From Capra hircus (lineage: Eukaryota > Chordata > Mammalia > Artiodactyla > Bovidae), in assembly GCF_001704415.2 (NCBI RefSeq), contig NC_030808.1:137469089-137533088 (forward strand): DNA of 64,000 nt. The letters run 5' to 3'. Each line of letters starts with the position of its first letter. The first letter of the stretch is position 1. The notes under the pieces were generated by a model. That model made no database searches, had not been told where the DNA came from, and saw only the letters and a program-made list of their open reading frames with translations. Below, one piece after another: positions 32,132 to 42,178 of this stretch. The position numbers and the translations under genes were made by a program.

Positions 32132-32235
32132 AATTATTTTTCAGGTAGTTTACCTCTTTTCTGTTTATTTGGACTTCTAGAACAAAACTTCGTTTGTTCC
32201 TTCATTTGTGCAGTATTTTTCTCTTTTCATTCTTT

Positions 32236-32262
32236 TTGTTTGTTTGTTTGTTTTTAACTTAC
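32236..32262 (+). repeat. (GTTT)n simple repeat
   Basis: Several tttg units in a row within the L1 region just upstream of ORF1. Confidence 0.8.
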
Positions 32263-32898
32263 TGTATTTGAGGTCTCCTTTTCCCAGGCTTCAAGGTTTA
32301 ATTATTTCTTCCTTTTAGTTTCTGCCCTCCTAAGGTTGGTCCAGTGGTTTGTGTAAGCTTCCTATAGGGTGAGATTTATGCTGAGTTTTTCTTTTTTTTT
32401 TTTTCCTCTGATGGGCAGGATGTGTGAGGTGATAGTCCTGTCTTCTGGTAATCGAGTCTATATTTTTGTCTTGTTTGTTGTTTGGATGAGGTGCTCTGCA
32501 TAGGGGTTCTATTGGCAGTTGGGTGATGGTGAGTCTTGTATTCAAGTGATGCCTTTTACAGGAGTTCTCACTATTTCATATTCCCTAGGGTTAGGAGTTC
32601 TCTGGTTGTCTAGGGTCTTAGAGTTAGTGCTCAGGGCTTGATCTCCTGCTAGGAAGGAAGGTTCCACATGTGGTTTGTTATGGCATTAAGTGATATCAAA
32701 ACAAATACCTAAAAATGAGAAACCACAAATGAACCCCAGACAAATTCCATGTTACAAAATCAGGCAAATAATAAGAAAAAAATAGAATATAAACATATAC
32801 ATGTACATTCATAATCAAAATCAAAACAGTCCAGCAAAGATAAAGACCAATAGATTGACCTGGCAAATAAAGGAAACGAAAAATCATATCTTCCAGTT

Positions 32899-33845
32899 AT
32901 GAAACAACAGACTGGTTCCAAATTGGAAAAGGAGTACGTCAAGGCTGTATAATGTCACCCTGCTTATTTGACTTATATGTAGAGTACATCACGAGAAATG
33001 CTGGGCTGGAAGAAGCACAAGCTAGAATCAAGATTGCCGAGAGAAATATCAATAACTTCAGATGTGCAGAAGACACAAGTCTTATGGCAGAAAGTGAAGA
33101 AGAACTAAAAAGCCTCTTTATGAAAGTGAAAGTGGAGAGTGAAAAAGTTGGCTTAAAGCTCAACATTCAGAAAATAAGGATCATGGCATCCGGTCCCATC
33201 ACTTCATGGTAAATGGATGGGGGAAACAGTGTGAACAGTGTCAGACTTTATTTGGGGGGCTCCGAAATCATTTCAGATGGTGATTGCAACCATGAAATTA
33301 AAAGACGCTTACTCCTTGGAAGAAAAGTTATAACCAACCTAGATAGCATATTCAAAAGCAGAGACATTACTTGGCCAACAAAGGTCTATCTAGTCAAGGC
33401 TATGGTTTTTCCAGTGGTCATGTGTGGATGTGAGAGTTGGACTGTGAAGAAAGCTGAGCACTGAAGAACTGATGCTTTTGAACTGTGGTGTTGGAGAAGA
33501 CTCTTGAGAGTCCCTTGGACTGCAAGGAGATCCAACCAGTCCATCCTAAAGGAGATCAGTCCTGGGTGTTCATTGGAAGGACTGATGCTGAAGCTGAAAC
33601 TCCAATACTTTGGCCACGTCTTGCGAAGAGTTGACTCATTGGAAAAGACTGATGCTGGGAGGGATTGGGGGCAGGAGGAGAAGGGGATGACAGAGGATGA
33701 GATGGCAGGATGGCATCACCATCTCAATGGACATGAGTTTGAGTGAACTCTGGGAGTTGGTGATGGACAGGGAGGCCTGGGGTGCTGTGATTCATGGGAT
33801 CATGAAGAGTCGGACACGACTGAGCGACTGAACTGAACTAAACTG
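32899..33845 (+). mobile_element. BovB LINE, sense, nested in the L1 leader
   Basis: It starts in the RT region (gaaacaacagactggttcca) and ends cgactgaactgaactaaact. Frames at 32952-33212, 33213-33464 and 33504-33746 cover it. Where YADD is expected the frame reads CAED, and an in-frame stop follows ITSW at 33210, so the RT is disabled. The C-terminal block [18 protein letters not shown] is preserved. Confidence 0.95.
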
Positions 33846-34859
33846 GAAAACAAAATTAAAGCAAGGTGTCAAGTGGGGAATAAAGCAATGAAAATAAAAC
33901 TAACAAATACGGTGAGAGGAATGGAAAGAAAGAAAAGGATAGATATGCAAAGTTAAATAGTGGTAGATAAAGAAGATTTGTATACATTAAAGATTAACTG
34001 CAATGGGAAAAGAACTGTAGGAAAAGCAATGGAATAAATGTCGAAAAATAATAATAGCTTAAAATTTTTTTTTAATTAAGATTTTAAAAGAGAAAAGCAA
34101 GAAGAGGAAGAAAAAGGAAAATGTAACATAACTGCAGAAGACCAATGTAGAGGCAGAGGTTTATAACAGCAAAAAGTGTGATTGAGGAAAAAACAACTCA
34201 AAATCTTAATTAGATTTTGTAGTGCCAATAAAATCAACAATTACAACAGCAGTAGGAGGGGAAGGTAAAGGGGGGAAGAAGAAAAGAAATTTAAAAATCC
34301 AGAAGAATCTACAGAACAAGTCAAAATATAAGAATAATAAATGTTTTTCTTGAGTCACTACTGTCAGAATCGTTACCTTCACTGGGAGTCAGAGTCCACC
34401 TCACCCCTCCAGTGTGCCTTCCAACACTGTGCTGGTCTCTGCACCTGCTGTGAGGGCAACTCAGTTTCTAATCTGTCTCCAGTCCTGTGTGTTCTTGCCT
34501 CCAGTGTCCACAGCTATCAGAACTAGTGTGTTTTCTTTTGTGGGAGCTCTCAATGTCCTTTTATATAGTCCATAGACACAGAGTCTGCCTAGTTGATCGT
34601 GTGGATTTAATCTGCAGCTTGTACAGCTGGTGGGAGGGTTTTTGGTCTTCTTCCTTAGCCACACTGCCCCTGGTTTCAACTGTGGTTTTAGCTGTCCTGG
34701 GGGACTTGGGTCTGTCCCAGTAAGGGCCAAGTGTGGAGGTGGTGCAGCTTCTTGGGTCTCAGGGGTTCTGACAGCACCAAGTACTCAGGAGAGTTGGCAG
34801 CCAGAGCAGCAGGAGATACAGTGCTCTAGAAGGGCATGACAATCAGTATTGCCCAATAC

Positions 34860-34935
34860 ACTCTAGTATTCTTGCCTAGAGAACCCCACTAACAGAGAAG
34901 CCTGGCAGGCCACGGTCCACAGTTTTGCAAAATGA
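34860..34935 (+). mobile_element. SINE-derived segment inside the L1 leader
   Basis: ctagtattcttgcctagaga, then agcctggcaggccacggtcc matches the middle of Bov-tA. No tRNA head, tail or flanking duplication is visible. It may be an old truncated SINE or a SINE piece fixed in this L1 subfamily's leader. Confidence 0.7.
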
Positions 34936-35103
34936 CAGAAGCGACTCCACGTGCATAGATGCAAGACTTTTTTTTTTGCCTGTGGCAGCTCTGCCCCAGT
35001 CAGGCTTGACCATGAAAGTGGCACAGCTGCTTGGGTCAAGGGGACCCTGGTGGTGCCAAGTGTGCAGGGACATGGACTGCCTCAGCTGCAGGAGTTGTGG
35101 CCC

Positions 35104-36835
35104 TCAGTTCAGTTCAGTTCAGTTCAGTTCAGTCGCTCAGTTGTGTCCGACTCTTTGCGACCCCATGAATCACAGCACGCCAGGCCTCCCTGTCCATCAC
35201 CAACTCCTGGAGTTCACTCAGAGTCACGTCCATCGAGTCAGTGATGCCCTCGAGCCATCTCACCGTTGGTCGTCCCCTTCTCCTCCTGCCCCCAATCCCC
35301 CCTAGCATCAAAGTCTTTTCCAATAAGTCAACTCTTCTCATGAGGTGGCCAAAGTACTGGAGTTTCAGCATTAGCATCATTCCTTCCAAAGAAATCCCAG
35401 GGCTGATCTCCTTCAGAATGGACTGGTTGGATCTCCTTGCAGTCCAAGGGACTCTCAAGAGTCTTCTCCAACACCACAGTTCAAAAGCATCAATTCTTAG
35501 GCACTCTGCCTTCTTCACAGTCCAACTCTCACATCCATACATGACCACAGGAAAAACCATAGCCTTGACTAGATGGACCTTAGTCGGCAAAGTAATGTCT
35601 CTGCTTTTGAATATGCTATCTAGGTTGCTCATAACTTTTCTTCCAAGGAGTAAGTGTCTTTTAATTTCATTACTGCAATCACCATCTGCAGTTATTTTGG
35701 AGCCCAAGAAAATAAAGTCTGACACTGTTTCCACTGTTTCTCCATCTATTTCCCATGAAGTGATGGGACCAGATGCCATGATCTTTGTTTTCTGAATGTT
35801 GAGCTTTAAGCCAACTTTTTCACTCTCCTCTTTCACTTTCATCAAGAGGCTTTTTAGTTCCTCTTCACTTTCTGCCATAAGGGTGGTGTCATCTTCATAT
35901 CTGAGGTTATTGATATTTCTCCCAGCAATCTTGATTCCAGCTTATGTTTCTTCCAGTCCAGTGTTTCTCATGATGTACTCTGCATGTAAGTTAAATAAGC
36001 AGGGTGACAATATACAGCCTTGACATACTCCTTTTCCTATTTGGAACCAGTCTGTTGTTCCATGTCCAGTTCTAACTGTTGCTTCCTGGCCTGCGTACAG
36101 ATTTCTCAAGAGGCAGGTTAGGTATTCCCGTCTCTTTCAGAATTTTCCACAGTTTACTGTGATCCACACAGTCAAAGGCTTTGGCATAGTCAATAAAGCA
36201 GAAATAGATGTTTTTCTGGAACTCTCTTGCTTTTTCCATGATCCAACGGATGTTGGCAATTTGATCTCTGGTTCCTCTGCCTTTTCTAAAACCATCAGGA
36301 AGTTCACAGCTCACGTATTGCTGAAGCCTGGCTTCGAGAATTTTGAGCATTACTTTACTAATGTGTGAGATGAGTGCAATTGTGCAGTAGTTTGAGCATT
36401 CTTTGGCATTGCCTTTCTTTGGGATTGGAATGAAAACTGACATTTTCCAGTCCTGTGGTCACTGCTGAGTTTTCCAAATTTGCTGGCATATTGAGTGCAA
36501 CACTTTCACAGCATTATCTTTCAGGATTTGAAATAGCTCTACTGGAATTCCATCACCTCCACTACCTTTGTTCGTAGTGATGTTTTTTAAGGCCCACTTG
36601 ACTTCACATTCCAAGATGTCTGGTTCTAGATGAGTGATCACACCATCGTGATTATCTGGGTCGTGGAGATCCTTTTTGTACAGTTCTTCTGTGTATTCTT
36701 GCCATCTCTCCTTAATATCTTCTGCTTCTGTTAGGTCCATACCATTTCTTTCCTTTATCGAGCCCATCTTTGCATGAAATGTTCCCTTGGTATCTCTAAT
36801 TTTCCTGAAGAGATCTCTAGTCTTTCCCAACCAAA
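35104..36835 (-). mobile_element. Young BovB LINE, antisense, 1.7 kb
   Basis: The 3' tail is a run of five or more ttcag repeats at 35104-35130. A 249-codon minus frame (35129-35878) covers the C-terminal third without a stop. Further minus frames at 36072-36443 (RT block FIDYAKAFDCVDH) and 36459-36830 (pre-RT linker, with NKGSGGDGIPVELF) are intact but in shifted registers. It is 5'-truncated at about 36835, before the endonuclease. Low decay suggests a recent insertion into the L1 leader. Confidence 0.95.
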
Positions 36836-36904
36836 TTCTTATTTGGAGTCTGATAGCTGGTCAGAAGGCCTCTTTGGCTACTCTTTCTCTGTACTTCCAC
36901 CCAT

Positions 36905-37113
36905 TCAGGCACTTAGAGGGCTCCCTTGTCTGGTGTCCTCCTCTGTTGTTCGGTATATCAGGCACATAAGGGGCCCCCTGGCTGGAGTACCACTCTGCAG
37001 ATCAGTGTGTCAGGCACTTAAAGGAGCACTCTGGGTGGGGTCCTGTTCTGTAGTTGGTGCATCACTCACTTAATGGAGCACACTGGATGGGGTCCTACTG
37101 GAGTTCGGTGCTT
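36905..37113 (-). repeat. Four 52-53 bp tandem units in the L1 leader
   Basis: Units start at 36905, 36958, 37010 and 37062. Each begins with tcaggcactta or a close form (tcaggcacat, tcactcactt), has a GC-rich middle (ggggtcctgttctg type) and ends cggtata or ggtgca. The copies are diverged by perhaps a quarter to a third. Such monomers in a LINE leader can carry promoter activity; that is inference here. Confidence 0.75.
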
Positions 37114-37189
37114 TATGGGCCAGCCTCTCTGTTGTTCAGCTGCCAATGCTGGCGTGTGGGCAGAGAGTGGCTATGGTGATGCCAGCATC

Positions 37190-37195
37190 CCTATG
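37190..37195. repeat. 6-bp TSD, left copy, of solo LTR 2
   Basis: cctatg at 37190-37195 and 38480-38485. Confidence 0.92.
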
Positions 37196-38479
37196 TGCTG
37201 GGGTCCAGCCCCGGTGGATCCAGGGAATTCGAAGGGTAGACGGCGTTGGCGTGGAAAGACTTGTTTATTTATTAATGTAAGATTAGATTAAGAAACTATA
37301 GTGTAGTAAGAAGATTAAGTGGAGGAAGAGGGCTGAATAGCTTGGTTTACGCGGAAGGCCAATAAAATTCCAGACAAGGAATTTGCACCATCTACGTTGG
37401 GCCACCGGCGCCTGCTTGAATATCTAAGGGTGTCTCGCCTTAAGCTCCCTTTCGTGCGGGTCTTAACAGCCAGGGCAAGTAAGTAGACCTGGTGAGCCTC
37501 CGCGCCCCAGGTGGAGATTCATCCTGAAGTTAAAGTAAAGAGCAGAGGGAGGAAAAGGGAGAGAAGAGAGAGACACAGAGAGAGAGAGAGACACGGGGGA
37601 AGCCAGATTCCCAAGAAACCAGGCCGAGAGACTAGTTCAAGAAACTGGCCCGAGAAACTGGCCCCCATCCTTTATTGTTCAGAAGGCCTTTTATACTTTT
37701 GATAAAACACGGAGATCAATGGGTAACACAAAATTATGTAGCGTTCGCAGCCCAGACTCTTTTTATACATCATTTTGTATATAAAAGGTCTCAGGTGATT
37801 TACATTATCTTCTGGCCAAGAGGCTTGTCAACACTTTTTGGCTCTCTTCCTTAATGAATGTTAATTTTGTTTCCCCTGAAGTGTTTTTCTTTAATCTGCA
37901 TCTCCTTAAAGCATTAAAGTTACATCTCTATAGAACAAAGGTGCAGTGGGATATAACAAAGAAGGTACTTAACTCAAAGATCTAATGTTGCTAATACTAG
38001 GTCTACTACTTGCATTTCTATATACCAACTATATCTAAAAATAAAGGATATGAAAATTTGGCAGCAAGCATTGACTCAACAAATGAAACTTTTAATCAGT
38101 CCTGTTCTAAAGATTTTGACTCTTCGGAAGCCCCTACATTCCTAGGATGTTTTAAGCTTCCTGTGCCTCCTGCGGTCAGGAGGCCTCAAACAATCACACG
38201 CGCAGCTGTACGAGTCCTGCAGGCAGGCTAGAAAGCCATCAGAGGGGTATTTGGATTGAAACACTCTTTCAAATGCAGAAGACTAAAGCCCTGAATTGAC
38301 TTTTTCCAGAAAATGTCAGAAGAGTGGAAAAGCAGAGCACAAAAGCCGGCAGATTTTTGTTGGGGTACATGCTTAGGAATTTCCAGAGGGGTCCCTGAAG
38401 TCTGAGCACGCCTTGCGTATGTCAGCTTCCTTCCTCATGACCTTGTCACGGGCGGGATTCCTCACACTGGCTCCCGGCA
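37196..38479 (-). mobile_element. Solo LTR 2, same family and orientation as LTR 1
   Basis: This 1,284-bp unit starts tgctggggtccagccccgg and ends actggctcccggca, with cctatg on both sides. Its internal order matches LTR 1 (aggccaataaaattcc, tctggccaagaggctt, catgaccttgtcacgggcgg). The first internal TG...CA base pair differs slightly (tgct against tgcc). The minus strand has TATAAAAGG followed by AATAAA. No proviral genes are present. It has its own duplication, so it is a separate insertion from LTR 1. Confidence 0.93.
37671..37695 (-). promoter_or_regulatory. LTR 2 TATA box and polyadenylation signal
   Basis: Plus-strand tttatt (37671-37676) and ttttata (37689-37695) are the complements of AATAAA and TATAAAA, at the same spacing as in LTR 1. 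The conserved order in two independent copies supports the assignment. Confidence 0.62.
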
Positions 38480-38485
38480 CCTATG
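38480..38485. repeat. 6-bp TSD, right copy, of solo LTR 2
   Basis: cctatg; the L1 leader resumes with catgacttggc. Confidence 0.92.
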
Positions 38486-39060
38486 CATGACTTGGCATTA
38501 TTGCCTTGCTTCTATGGCTTCCTGACTTTTCTCCACAGGCATTTCCCACCATGGTCTCCTCCTTCACATCCCCTTGGTCCATCTCTCCAAAGTCAACAGC
38601 AGCCCTCGCCCAGGGATTGCTCCACAACCCCTAGCTCCAGCTCCCAGCCACTGCACCTTCCAGGGGACCTGCGCCCCTGTCTGGGGTATATATGGCCGTG
38701 ACAAGGACTGTCTGATTCTCATAACATTTAGGCTGCCACAGATCAGCTGTTTCACTCTCAGCCTTAACCGTTTTTCCTTTGACCCAGAGAATTGCCCCAA
38801 TGTGGGGACTGACCCCTGCTTCAATTCCCCCACTTGCCGAGGGCAAGTCCAGTCCTACTAATACTCTTGTATTTCCCCCTAGTTCCTTCATCCTACCGAC
38901 TTTTGTGTGGTTCTGTATGTATATGATTTTCTGCTGGTCAGGTACTCCTGTCCACTCTCAGCTGGTGTTCTGCAAGCAATTCTGTGTCTACAGGTGTATT
39001 CTTCATGTATCTGTAGAGATATGTAACCCAAATTCACTTATCCCTCTGTCATCTGTTCTA

Positions 39061-39120
39061 TTTTATAGTTTTTAATTTATAGGTCTTTCACCTCCCTGGT
39101 TAAATTTTTCCTAAGTAGGG
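39061..39120 (-). mobile_element. Right TSD and resumed old L1
   Basis: ttttatagttttt (39061-39073) pairs with 24686-24700. The next bases, ataggtctttcacctccctg then gttaaatttttcctaag, are the old L1 ORF2 block that should follow the sequence left at 24685. Confidence 0.78.
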
Positions 39121-39764
39121 TTAGTAGGAATTGAATATGTGAAAGAGCAAATAGGAGACACTATGGTATCCAAATAATAGCAACTGAAGGAAGCAGCCTT
39201 AGCCCTTAGAGCTGGGAAAACAAGGAGGAAAAATGGGCTAAAACCCAGGCCTCTGAGGAAGAGATGGTGCCATGGCCCTGAAGGGCGTGAATGGCTGGTT
39301 CTGTGAGTGTTAGAAAAACTTAAAGTAGATTCAACAGCTGCCAAGGGAAGTGCCTTTGTTGGAGTGAGAAGTGTTGGTGCGGGAAGATTGCTGGTGCTCC
39401 TGGGATGTGGGAGCCAGCCCCCTCCACTCCTCCATTCTTATCGTCACCTCTAAGGAACCCTGCTTGGCACTAACAGGGGTCTGGTTGCCAAAGCAGACAG
39501 TGGTTTTCAGAGTTCTCAGCTTTGACATCACAAAGAAATATAGAAGGGTGAGTGAAACTGAGAGACAAGTTTAATAATCGGCAAGCCCACTTACCTTCCC
39601 CAAGCTGTCAGTCACAGAGTATGAGTGTCTTTAATTATTCCACAAGACAGCTAAGCTCCTATCCTGGCCACAGCTAACACTTAATCAAGTTTCATCCTCG
39701 TACTATCAGTGGTCCTAGGTAGGTTTTAGGGGTGGATAGAGCAAAATAAGATGGGTCCTATGAA
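39121..39764. other. Unclassified non-coding DNA
   Basis: No gene or clear repeat seen. Confidence 0.4.
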
Positions 39765-39960
39765 AATTCATCTGCCCAACACATATTTATTGCCCTGTTC
39801 TAGGTCTTGGAGACATACAAGTAAAAAGACATGGTTCCAGCCATTTGAGATTTCCCAATCTTGTGATTGATAAAGTAATAAAATTATAATACAGCGTGAT
39901 AAGACCAATGATTTCATTAAAATGAGTACTGTAGAGTCGTGAAAGATGGCGTAAGGTAAC
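39765..39960. mobile_element. Ancient repeat (L2/MER-like)
   Basis: cccaacacatatttattgcc, then tctaggtcttggagacatac, then aagacatggttccagccat follow the opening of the same old family suspected at 7300. Decay is strong. Confidence 0.4.
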
Positions 39961-39969
39961 AAAAATTAT

Positions 39970-40460
39970 TTATTATCGCTCACCTTTCTTGTTGGTAAAG
40001 GATTAAGGCAGGGTACCTCAGGGAGAGTTTGCCCCTACTCTACAATGTCTGAAGTCTTTAGCAGAAAATTTGAAGGCTAAGGGCCGAAATCACTTGAAGG
40101 TTCATTCACTCACACGTGGGATATGTTGGCTGGGGGCCAAACTGGGGCTCTTGCTCAGAACATATGGTCTCTTCATACAGTCTGAACTTCTTCAAAACAT
40201 GGCATCTGGGTTCCTTAGGCAGTTATGCCAAGAGAGAGCCAGGCAGAAGCCACATTGCCTTTTACAACCTAGTTTCATCTGCCATGTACTTCCATCACAA
40301 TGTTTTTCTGAGACATGACAAAGATCTACTTAGGTCAGTTTAGGGGAACCAATTTCCCACCTTTCTTTGGAGAAATGTCAGTGTCATGATATAAGGAAGG
40401 GCGTGTGCAGTGGGATATATATCAGTGCAGGCATCTTTGAAAAATGTCATCTACCACAGT
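39970..40460. mobile_element. Ancient LTR-type repeat, tentative
   Basis: ttcattcactcacacgtggg, then cttcttcaaaacatggcatc, then gccaagagagagccaggcag, then ttttacaacctagtttcatc, then ggcatctttgaaaaatgtca and ctaccaca form an ordered match to a widespread old mammalian repeat I know by sequence but cannot name with certainty. Confidence 0.5.
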
Positions 40461-41819
40461 ATCTAACTCAATCCATGGTTATGGTACAAGGTAGTCAGAA
40501 AATATTCTTAGAGGGGACGGTATTCCTGATGGATTCAGAAGACCCAGAAGAATTTCATCAATGAAGAAGAGAGGAAGGTTATTTCAGATTAAAAAATAGT
40601 CCCAGAGTAGATTTATGTCTAGAAAAGTGCCTATAGTTCATTGTGTTTAATTTTCTTTGAATGGTAGAGTCTCTGTTTACCAAGTCTTTCTCTTTCAGAA
40701 GAAAGTCAGGCTGACAATGGGAGGAATAGAGTCTGGCATTCTGAGGCTAGTCTGCCCACGCTCATCCTCCCTTCTCCTCTGTCTAGACACACAAAAAGTG
40801 TTGAGATGCTCTGGGTAGTCAATTTCCTGTTGCCACAGGACTGTATCAGGGCCTGAGTGTGAAATGGTGTGGAAGGAAATGCCTTATATCAGCAACCCTA
40901 CTCTAAACCTGCTCATCTGGCTCTCTGCATCATTCTGAAGAATCAAGAGGAATTCTTGATGCTGACACCAAAAATACAGTCTTCTTCTAAAGATCTCTTC
41001 AGCCTTTTATTGCTATATCTTATTGCAATCCCCTCAATTCTTATTAGGAAAAATACCAATTGATCCTTATTTTCTAACTGAGATCACCTCCTGGGAGCAT
41101 GTCATTCTGTTCTCTTAACTCAGCAAAGGTATATATAGCCTTTAGCCGCCATCAGCTTCTAAGTACCCCTTACAAATATCTTCTTCTTGCTAGTTCTTTC
41201 TCCCTAATTCTCCCTACTTTATCCAGTCAAACTCTGCAGTATTTTTTTTCTTCTTTCACTCTTTTATATCTCCTTTGCCCTCACTCTAGACTTTTAGAAT
41301 TTTCTTGTTAGACTTTTAAGGTGGTTTAATAATTGTTCTCCCAACCCCTTGTCTTTTCGCACTCTCAACCATACTCAGCATCACTAAGACCTCTTTGCAG
41401 AGGCCATTCAACTTGGTTGATTTTTCCTAGGAGGCATTTATTGAATTGCTCCCAAGCTGGATGTTCCCAAAGGTACCTCCCTGCACCCTTTGTGTCTCTA
41501 AATATGGCTCAGTGTGCTGTCTGCTACTGAGCTAAATGACTTCTAGATAGAAACCTTCCAGTTTCTGGCACCATTAACTAGCATTCTGCATCATTAACTA
41601 GCATTCATTCATCAGAACATTTAAGAGAAATTAGTTGGAGATAATGTGCTCCCACACAAAACTAATGAAACATGAAAGTTAGCAACATTAAATAAAATAA
41701 ATAAGTATGTGCAGCCTTTGTTGGTTAACTGCTCATGCAGAGTTTACGAAACATACCTCTTTTTGACTTCTTGCTGTCCCTTGACCCTCTTACCTACTGC
41801 CTTCTTGTCCTCTCTCCTT
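40461..41819. other. Unclassified non-coding DNA
   Basis: No convincing gene or repeat. A short direct repeat, attaactagcattc, occurs twice near 41575 and 41594. Confidence 0.45.
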
Positions 41820-41830
41820 AGAATTATGAC

Positions 41831-42025
41831 TGTCATGCTCAGTCATGTCTGACTCTTAGCAACTCCAGCCTCCTCTGTCCATGGGATTTTCCAGGAAAGA
41901 ATACTGGGAATGGGTTGCCATTTCCTCCTCCAGGGAATCTTCCAACCCAGGGATCAAACCAGGTTCTCCTGCATCTCTTGCATTGACAGGCAGATTCTTT
42001 ATTACTGAGTCAACTGGGAAGCCCC
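41831..42025 (-). mobile_element. Bov-tA SINE, antisense, with TSD
   Basis: It starts tgtcatgctcagtcatgtct and ends gtcaactgggaagcccc. agaattatgac (41820-41830) and agaattaagac (42026-42036) flank it, ten of eleven bases identical. Confidence 0.95.
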
Positions 42026-42104
42026 AGAATTAAGACTACTTGTCTTTTAAAGATCACATTGTGTCCTATTCATGCTTGATTGATTATTAACAACTGAAAC
42101 TCTC

Positions 42105-42178
42105 ATACCATGAACTTAAGCCCAGACTGCCCCTGTTGACGAGGATAAGGACCATTTCTTACGTGTCCCTCTAGGCTC
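42105..42178 (+). mobile_element. L2 3' end fragment
   Basis: acgaggataaggaccatttc then ttacgtgtccctctaggctc resembles the L2 3' block (gagggcagggaccgtgtctt type). It is cut off by the BovB that follows. Confidence 0.4.

Larger units (their letters stand above)
24701..39060 (-). mobile_element. Near-full-length L1 (L1_BT-like) split by seven or more later insertions
   Basis: The 3' end (24701) has the antisense tail tttatttattttttaattga and the C-rich 3' UTR. ORF2 covers about 25120-29990, ORF1 about 30000-30828 plus a stub at 32132-32230, and a long leader reaches about 39060. The 5' terminus is a decayed form of the L1 start motif aagatggcgg. Subtracting the nested SINEs, BovBs and LTRs leaves about 7.9 kb, which fits a full bovine L1 (roughly 8 kb). 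It lies inside an older L1 with a duplication at both ends. Frameshifts in both ORFs make it inactive. Confidence 0.88.
32232..39060 (-). other. Long L1 5' leader, split by two BovBs and one LTR
   Basis: After removing the two BovBs and the LTR about 2.9 kb remains. It lacks any long frame, becomes more GC-rich towards 39060, contains a SINE-like segment (34860-34935) and 52-bp tandem units (36905-37113), and ends with a decayed L1 start motif. I infer leader status from its position between ORF1 and the 5' duplication. It could also hold unrelated inserted sequence I did not recognise. Confidence 0.6.

Noticed and set aside
36905..37113. Regular units as a possible CRISPR array
   Set aside because: Units are adjacent, with no unique spacers, in vertebrate LINE sequence; it is a tandem repeat.
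37555..37600. GA-rich run as a functional element
   Set aside because: It is a simple purine tract inside the LTR, with a comparable tract in LTR 1.
30829..38479. The two LTRs as ends of one provirus
   Set aside because: Each LTR has its own 6-bp duplication (attctg and cctatg), and L1 and BovB sequence lies between them with no gag, pol or env.
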